From the NCBI GenBank assembly GCA_004154925.1, contig QJNS01000069.1:1-64000 (forward strand): DNA of 64,000 nt, read 5' to 3'. The notes beneath the pieces were generated by a model. It did not search any database and was not told where the DNA came from. It was given only the letters and a program-made list of their open reading frames with translations. The translations under genes were made by a program, and so were the position numbers. Within the stretch, counting starts at the first letter, position 1; the number at the start of each line of letters is the position of its first letter. Source of the DNA: Monosporascus cannonballus. Taxonomy: Eukaryota; Ascomycota; Sordariomycetes; Xylariales. This document shows, piece by piece, positions 47,700 through 62,251 of the stretch.

Positions 47700-50600
47700 A
47701 TTCGTCTTTAATTTCTAATTAAGCGGAAATTCGGAAAGTTACCGATTTTCGAATTAAATTTAATTTAAATAATTAATTATAAGTTAATTATGCGCTAAAT
47801 AAGCCTATATATAAAAACGTATTTGCGTTTTTACTTATTTTAACATTCTTTTATAATAATAATTTAATTCGGTAAATTAATTTTTATTAATATTGATAAT
47901 AACGTTTTTATACGTTATTCTCTAACGGCTTAAAAACTAATTAATATATTATAATACCGCAAATATACCCCGCAAAAAAAACGTTCTTACAGTTTCGGGC
48001 CCTTTTAATAAGTTAGAATCCGCCAAAATGTTTCGTACGTTACGTACTTATATTATCCTGGACGAATATCTCGCCCGTATTTGTAATATGCCTTATTTTA
48101 CTTATATAATTCGGTTTACCGAAAACCCAAACGCGTTTTATATAAATTAACAAAATATCTAATTCGTTTATACGTTACTTTTTCATTATTCTCAAAATAT
48201 TTATTATTACAAATAAAAAACGGTCCGCTATTAGGCTTACGTTAATGATACTTATAAGTATCCCGTAATAAATATTTTTTTATTTTTATTAATATATTTT
48301 TTTTACGTAATTCCAGCGTAACTTATAAATCTTCCCGAATTTCGTTAAATTGTTAACGCGTTTTATAAAACTATTTTTAATTACGATTACCGAAACCTTA
48401 ATAAATTCGTTTTCTTTATGTACCTTTTATATTATTTTTTTTACGTTAACCCTGGTTTAACGGTTATTCGTATTTAAAAAAAGGCATATATTAAAACTTT
48501 ACGTTCGCGGTTTAAAGTTTCATATGTCGTTCGTTCCAAAATAAGTTTACGCCCTTAATTTTTAATTTATGCGTTATATATACGTAAATTAAGCTGCCGT
48601 TTTTGCCGGTTTTTCCGTTTAACATAATAAAAAACATATTAAATATGAAATTTATAAATCCCGTTATATAAATTTCTTTATGATATTCCCGTATTATTAT
48701 TACGTTACTTATTAACTTACGTTATAAATTAAAGTAATAATTATTAATAATTGTATTACGAATATTTTTAAAAAATATCGTAATTATAATTTTAACAATT
48801 AAAAAAAATTCCGGCTTTATCGGAATATGATATAAATAAGGCCAAATAATTACGTACCTTAGGTACGTAATTTCTATATAACGTTAACCCTATAAATTCA
48901 TAAATTAAATTGTTAAATTTATATATTTTTAAAAATAATAAAATAATTTCGTAACCGGTATACTATTTTTATAATTTTTAACTTTTTCATAATATGCTTT
49001 ATTCTTAAATAACAAATATATTATTTTAATGCTTATTTGCGAATTACATAAAGTTATTTTTAAACGGTTTCCTTAAATTTTTTTTACCGCTTATATGCTG
49101 TTCGGCCTGTACTTTTACGTTAAACCTTTACCCGTCCGCTTTCGGATAATACGATGGATTTGGGATCCGTTATTAATAATTATATTACCGTATTTTTTTT
49201 CGAATTGTTATAAAGCTGCCATATTTACAAATTTTTCTTACGGTTTTTAAATCGTTTTTACGTAACCTAATTATTTTACCTGAATTTAATATATAAAACT
49301 TTTCCTTATTTTCTTAATTTGAGCTTAAAAGATATTTTCGATTTTAAATTTTAATTCGTCATTCTTTTTAGAAATAATAAAAAAACGTTATATATTTACG
49401 CTAATTCAAAACAGGAAAAAATTACGGTTTATACTTTTTAATAAATTAACGTAGAAATAGTTATAAATTCTTTTAAATATATTTAATTTGATAACGTAAA
49501 AATTAATTATTTTAATTATTTAATATTGGGCTTAAAATCAACTTAATATTTTTAACGGCCAAAAATAATAATTGTTTTAAGAATAACCAGATTTAATCGT
49601 TAATTTCGTATTTTTCGGCTGGAAAATAATATTTATTTATTATTTCTTCCGATATTTACTAGGTCGCCGCCATCGTAACTTAGGCGAATTCCATATTTTT
49701 TCGTAATTTCCTAACGACACTTTCTGTTTTTATATATAAATCTTTTTTCATTACCGCATTATTTTTTACTTAAGGAATCGGGTTCACGTAAAACCTGTAA
49801 AATAAGAAAAAAAAAATTAATTTTATCAAAATCATATTTTAATTATTAATCGTAAATATCGCTTTCGGAAAAAACTTATTCAATTTTTATTGCAAATACA
49901 TTACGAAAATTCGTAAATGAATTAGTATTTTTTAATTAACCTCTGCCGTAATATTATCGTTTTTTATGTAATATGTGATAAAAAAACGTTATTTTATCTT
50001 TATTAATTCGTAAAATCTGGTCCCGAATTTCTTTACCTAATTAATTCCTTTATTATTTATAATAGGTTTAAAAAAATATAGAATTTCTAATATATGTTTA
50101 CGAATATTTCCGTATATATTTTTACGTTTATTATATATATCGTTTTTAGGATGTTTATCTTAAATAATTAGTTTATTATAATTATAAAAAAAATATAAAC
50201 CGTATTTAAAAACGGTTAATAAATCGGTTATAAAATCGATCCATAATTTGTTATGAAATTATTTAAAAACCGGAAATAATTTTAATAACCCTTTTTTCTT
50301 TTTTTTATATATTTTTATGGACGTATACGTCGTAATCCCTGTAAAATTGCCTTATTATATAATATATATTCCGTCCAAATTTTTTTCAAAGCATTATTAT
50401 TATAACCTTTTTATTTAAATAACCTATTTTATGGAAATCCTAAATATTTTATATTAAGGCCGTTTTAAACGGCTTTTATTTAACATTTTAAGGCGTTTCC
50501 GAAATTAAGGAAAACTCTTAACGTCCAAATTATATTCTGCAATTAATTTTAATAATTTTAATTCTCTAAAAGAATTGCTTTTTTTTATAATAACCTTAAT

Positions 50601-53600
50601 AATACCGTTATAACTTTTATTATGCTTTAACGTTATATCCCAAAGTTTTTAGAAATTTTCGTAATATTAAAATATTTATATATTTGAAAATAACCCGTCA
50701 TTTTTAATTTTAATATTATTAACCGTTATCGCATTTTCGGCATATTTTTAACATTTCGTAAATAGTATAAATAATTATTTATCTTTTATTAATTAAAATT
50801 TGAATATGGTTTTCCGGTTATTACATTTTTTATAAACATATTTTATTGTTTACGCGAAAATATATCGGCCTTAATATTTAAACGGCCGGTACGGAATTCG
50901 TATAAAAATTAAAACGGAATAATTTTTTAATTACTTTATTTAACGTTCATTTAATATTTTAATAATTATAAATTATATTAGATGTTTATGGTCGGTAATA
51001 ATCTTAAATAAAATGATTATCCTGCAAAGTTTTATATTTTATATTTTTAAATAATTTATTACTTTTAAAAGATTTTTATTCTATATTTCGTAATTAATTT
51101 CTTAAAATAATAAACGACCAAACCTAATACTTTTAACTTATTAACCTGGAATAAAGTTTTTCCATATATTACTTTTAAATTATTTACTTTTAATGTTATA
51201 GATTTTTCGGGGTTTTATTATATTAAAATCGGTTCCGTTATAAAGGCATTTTTAAAAATTTTAAACGTTACTTTTTTTCCCACTAAAATAAAGTTCCCTT
51301 TTAAATTAAAATTATTAACGGTACCAATATATCCACATAATAGGTTATAAAATTGTAATAAAAATTTACGAACTCTAAAAAATTTCGCATTTCTTTAAAT
51401 AGTTTAAAGATTTCTGATTTTTTAATTATGCGTAATTTCTTAAGGTTTATTCGTATCCCCTTTCCGGCATCTATAATAAAACCAAAATATTTTATTACTT
51501 TTACGGCAAATTCGTACTTAGAAATTTTTAAATATAAACCCGTTTTTTTAAACGGCTTAAATCTTTTTTTACTTTTTATATATAATTTTTCTTAAATCCA
51601 GAAAAGAAAATAAAAATATTATCCATATACGCTAAGCAAAAAACGTCAAAGTACTCCCTTAGGACCCCGTTAACGTATCGTTAAAAAATTGCAAAAACCT
51701 TATATAAACCGAACGGTATTACCAGCTATTCGTATAAGCCGAAACGCATTCGGAATATTATTTTTTATTCGCTTTTTTCCTTAATCCTAATCTTATGATA
51801 TATTATTCGGACGTTTACTTTCGTAAATTAGTTAACCTAAAAAAATAATTTTAAATTTCCAAAATAAAAAACAAAAAACAACGGTTTTTTTCGGGTATTA
51901 TATTTAACGCCGGATAGTCGTAATAAAAACGTAACCCTTTTCCAATTTTTTTCATAAATAAAACCGGCATCCTTATAAGCAAATTATTGACGTAAATATA
52001 TCTTTTATCCAAAAGCTCTGTTAAGGTTTTCCTTAAAGCTAGCAATTTCCTCCTAATTTCACCATATAAAGGCCCCTATAATACTGGCATTTTTTTCTTT
52101 ATTTCGTTTTTACGTAATAAAATTATATAATCCATTCCGGAACGGGGTAAGAATAAAACGTTACCTAATTTTTTATCGAATAATTTCCAAAACGTTTTTC
52201 ACTTAAACGGAAGTTTTTCGTTAATTTTCATTTTTTCCTTAAACATTAACGCCTTATTAATATTGGCCAAAATAATTAAAAATAATTAAATTTCTTATTT
52301 AGTCCCTTTAATTCTTTTTATCCTCCGAAATTACGTCTCGAAAATGATAATTAGAATTCTTTTTGTTTCGCAAATTATTTATATATTATTTCCTTAAACC
52401 TTATATCCTTTTTCGTAAACCCTTATATAACCAATTACGCTTACCGTCAAAAAATGCTTTTACGTTATATATATAACGTTATAACATTTTACCCAAGGTT
52501 TTTTTAAAATAAGGAAATAATTAAAGTTATTAATAATATATACAAATATCCTAATTTTGAAACCGTCGATATTTATTTCCATATATATAATTTCCTTAAT
52601 TTCTTCTCGCAATTATCAGTTTTTTTTCGAACTTTTTTTAAAATACGTAATTTTATTAGAATATATAACAACCGTAAACATCTTACAAACGTTTCGCTTA
52701 ATATAATAAAACATTTATATTGTTAATTAACAAAAATTTTAATTTCTTTTAAATTAATACATATATTAATAATAAATAAAATGCCGTCCATATTTTGCTT
52801 CGCGATCTTTACTTCAGTCTAAGTCGTTTTTCGTTTCCGAACGCGTTAATACTTAAAAATGACTTTTTTTTCTTTTCGTTTTTAAATTCCGATTTTTCGT
52901 CCTTAGACGTTTTTAACAAATTAATCCTTTCCTATAATTTCTTTATTAATACAAACAAATAATAATTTATTTTATAAATAAAAAGTTTTTAACGTAAATA
53001 GGGGCCTTTCGTTTAACAGGTGTTCCGTTCCTTTTAAATCATTTATTATACGTATTATTTCGGAGTTAAAAATAAAATTTAAAATCCGTGTTTTTGTTAT
53101 CTTATTACCAAAATACCCGTTATATTTATATCACTATTTAAATTATTTTCCGCTTAATTATTATTGCTTAATTAAATTATTAAAAAATTATTCATTCTTT
53201 TTTACCGTATTATTTCTTTAAGGCGTCCGGCAATTTCCATCATTTTATTTACCTATACGTCATAATTTTTTAAAAAAGTCCATTAAAATTAAGATTTAAA
53301 TAAATTTTTTATTTAATATTCCTTTTAAAAACATAAACTTCGTTTCCGTTAACCAAATAATCTTTTTTATATTTGCTAACATTTTTTCGAATAAGGGATA
53401 AAATAACGAAAACATTGTATTATTAATTTATTTTAAATTTTAAAAACGTTCGGTTATTTTTTCTTTTTATGCCGATCAATATATTATTCGTATAATATCT
53501 AAAGAAACCGACGAAAATATAAATATTATTTAAACCTCCTGTAATATAATAAGTAATAATCGTACGTTATATATTAATTTCGAACCTTTCCTATATACTG

Positions 53601-54100
53601 TAAAATTATTTATTAATTTCTTTTATAAAAATAACGTTTATCTTAAGTTTATGGGTTATAAATATGTATTATCCGGAGAACCTTTTTTTATCCTATCGAA
53701 TTTCTGCGGCCAAAGCAATAATTTCCGCTTAACTCCTCTTATTAATTCGGTTGTTCGAATTATTTTTACAAAATGGCCTAATTACGATTCCGATTATTAC
53801 TAGGTTAAGAAAAAATTTGTATTCGCAAAAGTTATTACATTCCGAATTTATAACTAAATAATAAACTTTTATTAAATAGTTAAGCCATTTTTAAATTGTC
53901 CGGCAATTTATATTAGTTCTTTATTTACCTTATATTACCTTTTTATATATTTACGGTGTTAAATTATCTTTTTTTTACTTTTCTCGAATTAATAATTTAT
54001 ACGTCATTTCATAACTGCCATCAAATTTATTAAGGTTTTTATCATAACGCTAAATACTCTTTATAACTTTAGGTCGATAAGGGCTCTTTATTGGGCCCCT
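47700..54100 (-). pseudogene. Gypsy-J gag-pol relic
   Basis: RT is readable on the minus strand at 51851-52045. LTELLDKRYIYVNN, PVLFMKKIGKGLRFYYDYPALN and IIPEKNRC correspond to the conserved RT stretch from LxxLLxKG(Y/F)I to the VDYRALN box. Continuation toward 51300 holds the rest of RT. Integrase should lie between about 48000 and 50000, but I could not place its catalytic residues. gag lies at about 52900-54100. RIP stops throughout. Confidence 0.75.
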
Positions 54101-54173
54101 TAAAAAACGTTCGAAAATTCTATTAGTTAATCCTAAACATTTTTTATTCTGTAAAATTATAAGTTAAAAAATA

Positions 54174-54360
54174 TATAAAAGGCTTTATTTAAATAGTTTG
54201 TAATTAATTACCAATAAAAATCTATTTTTTAATTAAAAAGAAAAAAAAAGAAAATAAAAGTACAGTTATATATGTTTGCATATAAGGCGCTGCGTTAATG
54301 CTGCTTGGTACCGGCGTTTGTCCGGTGCTCCATAGTAGGGCTCCATACAACCCCATCACA
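54174..54360 (-). repeat. 5' LTR of Gypsy-J
   Basis: 187 bp. The right 90 bp is GC-rich and nearly unmutated (GGTACCGGCGTTTGTCCGG). It ends CCCCATCACA. Confidence 0.9.
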
Positions 54361-54365
54361 ATATA

Positions 54366-54945
54366 TTTTTATATTTATATTATAAAAACTTTAAAAAATA
54401 AATATATTTTTTAATTCTGTACTTTCCTTATTTTGTTTTCGGTTAAAAATATTCTGTTATATTACGATAAATTAAAAGCCTTTTATTACTTCATAATACA
54501 AAATCGATGATATCCAAAAAATATTTTAATCATAATAATAAAAGTATTTGCGCTTATAATATTACTTTACATATTAAAAGCTTTATTTTAAATAATATAA
54601 TTTTTTATAAGATAATAGGTAACTATAAGCTAAGGTGAGGTGATCTCTGTCCAGTAAGAAAGCATATTCCAAAAAGTAAATGCATTAAGTTACTTTTATA
54701 TAACATTTCTTATTAACTACCAAATAATAAATTTATACCCGTAAATACATTAATAACTTATCAGTAATCCATTAGTTAATAATATTACTTTATAAAACAT
54801 ATATATTTATAATTATGTCCTTTTTTAAATTTTTAATTTTTAATAATAGTATTACTATTTTAGTGTAATGTATTTGCAAATTTCATTTTATAAGTTTGCC
54901 GACAATTCTAGGTTTTTGAACACGTAAGTTATCTTACATTATAAA
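54366..54945. other. AT-rich stretch, nothing recognisable
   Basis: No frame and no transposon similarity seen. A short less-mutated patch at about 54634-54700 (GGTGAGGTGATCTCTGTCC) stands out and may be the end of an old element. Confidence 0.5.
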
Positions 54946-55165
54946 TGTAACGGCTAGGGGGTTTAAATAGCGGTTAAACCTTAGTCGTACGAGTTTATAT
55001 TAGCAGAAGTATCGTGAAAAACTGAGCAATAGGTACAGTAAGATGTTACGTTTTGTAATACAAAAGGTGCTTTAGGTAACGAAATGTTATTGCAAGTTAA
55101 AGTTATGTAAATTATAGAAATAATAAGCATATTATAGTTGGTTATAATTATTAATTGTCGTCAGA
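54946..55165 (-). repeat. Truncated LTR K
   Basis: It starts TGTAACGGCTAGGGG and follows the LTR consensus through ACGTTTTGTAATAC to about 55135, then is cut by the next LTR at 55166. It is probably the insertion target of Gypsy-O. The remainder would lie beyond the window. Confidence 0.7.
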
Positions 55166-55553
55166 TGTGACGGCCAAGGGGTTTAACCAACTATTAAACC
55201 TTAGTTGTACGGGTTTATGTTAGCAGAAATATCGTGAAAATCTAAACAATAAATACAGTCATGGAATTACGTTTCGTAATTCCAAGGGTACCTCGGAAAA
55301 CGATATTATAATATAAGCTAAAGTTAATTAAAATATGGAAATAACGAATGTATATATTTTATTTTTGTTAACTAAATTATTATTAGTAAATTAGTGATGC
55401 GGCTTATTAACTTATTATTAATACGTTAATAATCCTGCTTATTAGCTTATTACTAGTAAATTAATAATTTATTACATAATTTGCCTTATTGCGTATTTGT
55501 GGTTGGATTATAAGAAATCGTTTCTAGAAATCGTAATTCGTCAAGTTATAACA
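55166..55553 (-). repeat. 3' LTR of Gypsy-O
   Basis: 388 bp, TGTGACGGCCAAGG start, AGTTATAACA end. The right half differs from families 1 and 2: it lacks the GGTCGGG hairpin and has a TTATTAGTAA-rich block. So this is a third variant of the A/B/C lineage. Confidence 0.75.
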
Positions 55554-55927
55554 TAATTTTCTTTGGTTATAAATTTTGCATGTAAAATATTCCTTTTTTT
55601 GCGATAAATTCTTTGTATTTATTCAGTATGTTTTCCGGAATATCTAAGCGGTGTTTTTGTACATCCGAATAATAATTTACCCTGACAAATTAACTTAAAT
55701 TTGAAAAATTTGATATAATACCTTATTTTTTTATTTTATCCAGCAATTTAATTTCCAAATGGTCAATAAGGTTTTTTGTTATAAAAAATATATTTATTAA
55801 GGTTATTCGTATAATAAAAAAAGAATTCTCGTTTTTATAAATAACTGTTATATTGTAAAATCGAAAAAATTAAAAAAAATATTAATAGCCGAAAAACCTT
55901 GTTCCGAAACTTTTGGGCGTTCTTTGC
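55554..55927 (-). other. Gypsy-O internal region between 3' LTR and Gypsy-M
   Basis: AT-rich with no frame. By position it matches the untranslated stretch between chromodomain and 3' LTR in A, B and C. It resumes at 62668 after Gypsy-M. Confidence 0.5.
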
Positions 55928-56316
55928 TGTTATGACCTGACGGTCTTGGCTTCTGGAAACGGTCGGGATCCTGAAGAACCAGACCCCGACCCAGCCAAGA
56001 AGTTACGTAACTGAGTTAAAGGGTTCAAGGGCCCTGATTGGTTAAAAGGGCTTAAAGGGGCTTAAAGGGACTTAACCAGAAAAATGTCGTTAAACTGTGG
56101 TAAACATTTTGAGCCAGAACGAAAATATATATATTTATTATTTTTATAATTTAGATAATATTAATTTGTAATATAATATCATTATTTAAGGTATTTTTGG
56201 AATTACGAAAAATAATACGATTATTATATTTATTATTTAGAGTTTTGTAATACTTTTATTAATATAAATCTGTCGACCTAAGATTTAATAATTACTTAAA
56301 TTATTTAGCCCTTATA
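55928..56316 (+). repeat. 5' LTR of Gypsy-M
   Basis: Starts TGTTATGACCTGACGG with the GC-rich first 190 bp almost intact (GGTCGGGATCC, GTTACGTAAC, TTAAAGGG blocks). The rest is RIP-degraded and ends CCCTTATA. Confidence 0.88.
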
Positions 56317-56389
56317 TGTCATAAAATTTTATTTACTAATAACGTTAAATTTTCATAATATTTAATATTATTAAGATATTAATTAATAA

Positions 56390-59300
56390 TTAAAAAATAC
56401 TTATTTAATAGTTTTAAATTCGAATTTGAGAATTACAAAAAGAAGTTCAATAATTTAAGGTTATATTATTTTTCTAAACCTTTTTCGTTTGTATAAAGTT
56501 TAAAAAACCGGAGTTTTATAATAAAAAAGGGAATTTTTAAACTGTTTTAATTTAAGTACGAACTTTTTTTGTCTTTTTGGACTTTAACGATTTCGTAAAT
56601 ATAATTTTAATAATAAAAATAATCCTCATAAGAAATGTAGTTAATTAATTTAAGCCCATTATAAAAAATTTCCTAACAGAAAAAAATTAAATAGAGAAGT
56701 TTTTATTAATAAAAATGTTTTATTTTATATTAATTTTAAAAATAAAATACGCGATACTTTCGGCAATCCGGAGGAAAAACCATTTACGGCTTCCCAATTT
56801 TGTAATTCTGATAAAAAGGATTTATATCTAAATACGCCGTAATTTTTAAAATCTTTACGGTTAAAACGGAATAAAAAGATAATAAGGCCTATATTTTTAT
56901 CGATATATTTTATAAAAAGTTAAAGCATAATATAAAAAATAAGATTATTTGGATTAAGCGATTAATTACTTTAAATCGGTATATTGCACAAATAATTAAA
57001 ATTAATAATTAATAATTTAAAAAACGAGAAAAAAAGGATAATGCATTTTATATTCGGGATATAATAAATTTAACTAAAAAAAACAAAACGTATTTTTTAT
57101 TTTTTATGGAACGGCGCCAGAACTTATAGAATTTGGCGTTATCGATAAATAAAATTAAAGCCAGATTAGGTGGTTTAACTGTGGCAAAATGGGATATAAG
57201 GCTTATAACTATAAAAAGTCTAAATAATTACGGTAAAATAACTAAATCCCTATACCGGAGGGATAATTTAGGAATAATTAAAAAAACGATAATAAAATTA
57301 TTAACACAATTAAAGCTAAATATATATCGGGTATACGATAAAAGGTTTAACCGGGATTATTACGATAAAAAATTCGACGAAAAGTATGAAAAGCTAAAAA
57401 GTTAATTTAATAAATATTACGAATACGATAAAAAGTATTATAAAAATATTTACGCAAATATTTGAACTGCATAAAAAAAGTTTATTCTGGAATTCCCGAT
57501 CGATACGGTAAAATGTACGTTATATACTATCAATAAAGAAAATATCCCGATTACGAAAAATAAAAGCAATATATTTACGAACGAATTATTCGTAAATATT
57601 ACGAAAAATTCAATTTTCCAAATAGTAGCTAAAATAATAAGGATAATAAGCAATAATCTTAATATTATCGGACTATAGCCCCAGGAAATATCTACCAGCT
57701 GGCTTAAAGGAAAATAATGTCCGTAAAAAAATTTTTTTAGTTATTATAAATAATATAATTATTAAACGGAAAAAGAATTAATCCAGCGTACGGTCAAAAA
57801 ATGTGGCTACAAAGTTATTATCGATTTTCATTTTTAATTAGTATTTATTGCGGATCTTTAAAAAAAAGTTATTAAGGAAAAAATAGGTTAATTTACAAAA
57901 GACTTTTGGAACGAAAATTAAGATAACGTGTAGTAGGATGCAATTGCGAATATAAGAACATAATATATTTGATAAAAGAATAAATTACAAAGAAATTAGG
58001 AATAATTAATACAATTTAAAGGAATAATATGCGGGCAATAACGATAAATATAGCAGTTTAACGCGTTAAGCGAAAAAACATAAATAGGGTTCTATAAATT
58101 CGAATAGGAATTAAAAGAAAAAGAATACCTAGAAAAAAGCTGTAAGATAACGAAACCTAAAGAAATTAAAAAAAATTTAAAAAAGGTTTTAAACGCGATA
58201 ATAAAAGACATTAATATTTTTATTACCTTAAAAATACGAATCGAAACGTATTAATATATTATATTAGTAGATTACGGAATTTTGGGCTGAAATTACATTG
58301 TATCGGATATAGTTAATAAACTCAAATTATTATGGAAATATAAGTTAAAATTTTACATAACGAGAAATACCGAAAGTTAGGAATTCGTTTACGATAACGG
58401 AAAAGTTATATGCGAAATTAATTATTTTAAGATTTTTATCTAAGGACGGTATTAAATAATTAATTTCGATATCGTTTTATTTAAAAATGACGATATAATT
58501 TTAGAATTATTATAAATATGCTAGTACGGAATTTTGATTAATACAAGAATTGGTTAAATAAGGTTTGCCTTATACCTTATTAATGGATAAAAAAAGAAAA
58601 AATTAAAATCTTAATATTCGATCGATAATAATAATGAATGCAGGTATAAAAATACGACAGAAACTTTATTTCCTAAAAGAAAAAAATATAAAAAAACGGG
58701 TATCAAAAGAATACGACGTATCGTTATTATTATTATTAAAGCAAAATTAAAATAATTAAATACCGATCTAGAACAATAAAAAGAAAAACTTAAGGAATTA
58801 AAAAAATTTAATTAATATATTATTATAATATTAGGAATATAAATAGCTTTTTAGGAATAAACTTGATATAAAGTTATTAAAATATAGCGAATAAGATTAT
58901 AAAATAGTTTTTAAGAAAGAATTTTTAATAAAGTTTTATCTTATTTATAATTTTAATAAAAACGAATCACGTACTTTTAAAAAATACCTAAAAGATCGGT
59001 TACAGAAAAAATAGATTCAACCTTTAAAATTACTAGCAGGTTACTTAATATTGTTTATATTAAAAAAACGAAGAATTACGAATTATGGTTAATTATGAGC
59101 AACTGAACCATATTATTATTAAAAATTAAATATTATTACCCTTAAATATAAAAATAAAAAACCGATTTTACGGAATTAAATAATTAATAACGTTCGATTT
59201 TAAAAATAAATATAACCTTATTAAGATTAAAAAAGAATGGAAATAAAAAATACCCTTTAAAACGAAATACGGATTATTTAAGTATTTAATTATATTAATA

Positions 59301-61640
59301 GGATTTACGAACGTATTAATAACTTTTAACGAATAATTCATTACGTATTACGAAAATATTTCGATATTTTTATTTTCTTAAAAATAAGAAAAATATAGGT
59401 AAAATAGGTTTATAAGAGTTTTTGAGCTTTATAAGACGTACAATTAATTATTAACGCAAAAAAAAATTAATTCTATATATTGGAAACAGAATATCTGGGA
59501 TATGTTATTATCCTAGAAAATATTTGCATAAACCTTAAGAATATCGCTACAGTTACAAAATAATAAATATTAATAATAATTAAGGAGGTATAGGTATTTT
59601 TTGGATTCGCTAATCATTATAGAACATTTATTCGAAATTTTAGCATAATAATTATACCCTTAATAAATTTTACGAAAAAGAAAATTCAAATGGACGCCAA
59701 ATACAGAAAAAGCATTTTAGAATATTAAGGATGCGATTATTAACGAATTAGTGGTAATTATGTACAATTGAAACCGTTTCGTTAAATTAGAAATCGATAT
59801 TTCGAATTACGCGTTAAGCGTAATAATCGGATAACGAAATAATTGAGGCAAATTACACCTTATTATATTGTTTTCGTATGAGTTAAAAATAAAATTTAAT
59901 TACGGTATCCCAGAGAAGAAACTTATGGCTATTATTATGGCATTTCGGGAATTTAGGTATTTCCTAAAAGGAAAGTTGCATCAAGTTAGAGTTTATACGG
60001 ATTATCAAAGTTTTACCGGATTTATTACGACCAGGGAATATATAGGACGATAATTAAGCTATGCGAAAAAATTGGCGAATTTCGTTTTCGTTATTATTTT
60101 CAAAAAAAGATTAAAGAATGGCAAAGCAAATGTTTTAAGCAGGCGATTAAATTTCGAAAAAAAATATTTAAAATTAGCTTTATAATTTTTGATACGATTA
60201 TAAAAGGATATTTACGTTTACGATAAATTGCGATAATTCGGGAGGTACCTTACGATATGTATCAGAAAATTTAATAACATAACGATAGTTTCTTAAAAAA
60301 TCAAAAAACGGATAAAATGCAAATTTTAACGAAATACCAGAAAGACTTAGGACGAAAAATATACGAATATCAGCTATACGGATATCCAGGGATTTACAAA
60401 AGCTTAGAAAAGTTTTAACGTATATATTTTTTTCTTAAAATAAAATTAATAATATTAAAAACTATACAATAATACGTTATTTACACCAAAGTAAAAATTC
60501 GACGACATAAGCCATACGGAGAAGTACAGCCATTATAAATTATAAAGTAATTATAATATTTAATTATATTTAATTTTATTTTTAAATTTTTTATATCAAA
60601 AAATCCAGTTACGAAAATATATTGCGATAATATTTTCGTAATCGTTAATCGATTTACGAAATATTCTTATTTTTCTTTACCAAATTATAAAGATTTAAAC
60701 GCCGAATAATTAACATATATTTGTTTTAAATACAGTTTTAATATATACGGATTATTAATAGAAATTACATTAAATAAAGGGTTAATTTTTGTATCAAAGT
60801 ATCAATAAGGCTTTGTAATATAAATCGGCCTAAATTATAAATTGTTTAACGTATTTAAAGCGTAAACGGATAAATAAACGGAATAAACAAATGAAATTTT
60901 AAAAGTTTACTTGTAATATTATATTAATTACGAATAAAATATGTAAATTAAAAAGTTATTAATTGCATAAGTAACTTATAATATCAGTTATTATGAAAAT
61001 ATTAAAATAATATTAGCGAACGCAAATTTTAATTTTATTTTAAAAGTTTATAGAAAATATGGGATAATAATTTAATTAATATGAAAATGATCTTTACGTT
61101 AAAATAATTACGATACTTATATTAAAAAATAAAAAGAAAATTAAGATTCGTGCGAAATTAAATAAATAAATATTATAACTAAAAGAAATTAAAAAGATTA
61201 ATTTTTAAAAAGGGGAAAATAGTTTTCCTTATTACAAAAAATATTTAAACAAAAAAACTTGATAAAAATATTTATTTCAAATATATCAGTCCATATAAAA
61301 TCGCCAACAAAATCTTAAAAATAATTATTAATTGGAATTTGTATTAAAACTTAAACTTTATTTAAGTTTTCATGTTTTTTTATTCGAATTAATAACGGAT
61401 ACGATTAAGGTATATACGGTATAAAACGACGTAAAAGTAAAAAACGAATAAGTATACGAAATAAAGAAAATTTTCGATATACAAAAATAAAACGGACTTA
61501 CTTAGTGTCTAATTAAATGGAAAAAATATTTAAATTCCGAAAATATTTGGGAACTTACCAAAAATTTTATTGGCGTTTAACGCCTATTAAAAGATTTTTA
61601 TTAATAATGATGAGTACGTCTTAGTTAATAATTAATTAGT
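56390..61640 (+). pseudogene. Gypsy-M gag-pol relic
   Basis: The frame at 57133-57405 is open for 90 codons in the gag region, with a Lys/Tyr-rich DKRFNRDYYDKKFDEKYEK stretch. RNase H is readable at 59868-60053. YGIPEKKLMAIIMAFREFRYFL and VRVYTDYQSF match the conserved E.LAI..A...WR.YL and V.TDH..L pattern of Gypsy RNase H, the last catalytic Asp included. The chromodomain follows at about 61449-61600 (FDIQK*NGLT...LIKWKKYLNSENIWE). RT lies at about 59170-59600. RIP stops break the polyprotein. Confidence 0.8.
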
Positions 61641-62251
61641 TAATAGCCGGGATATCGGATTAATCGGCTGCAGCCTATACGGACTTAATAGCCGTAACGG
61701 CGGCTTTTAGTTATTTTTGTTTTCTTTCCAAGCGTTCGAATTCCTTTATCGCTTCCGTATCCTAAATACCGTAACGAAATATTTCAATTCCATGTTAACG
61801 AAAAAGTTTCTTTTGTTTTCGCAAATAATTTAAAGACCAAATAATTCGTTAATATATTATTAAATCTTTAAAAATTCCTTTTTAATAATACGTTGCTTTA
61901 ATTCCAAACAGTTCTTTTCAATAATTAATTTCCGGTATTTAAATTCGGAAATATTAAAAATATTATATGGATTTTCGAAAGCGATATAAAAGGCATATTT
62001 TCCAGAATTGCAATAAACTTTACAAATTTTGTATTTAGATTTATAGCGGAAACAAAAAATATTCGAAAATATAATGAAATTAAGGCGGTTAATCCATTTT
62101 AAAGAAACGAGAGCCTTAATACGTTTGCGAAATCTGGACTTTTTAATATGACCTCATATAATAAATATAAAGAAAAAAAATTATTTGCCAAAAATTAACA
62201 AACACATAATTTGATCTTTAAAAATAAAAATCTTGAAAAAGGGGAGATCGT

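Larger units (their letters stand above)
47459..54360 (-). mobile_element. Gypsy-J, complete, TSD ATATA
   Basis: 6.9 kb. LTRs at 47459-47646 (188 bp) and 54174-54360 (187 bp) start TGTAAAAGG and end CCCCATCACA, with the RIP forms in the opposite copies. ATATA at 47454-47458 and 54361-54365. It belongs to a third Gypsy LTR family, unlike A/B/C and N1. Confidence 0.9.
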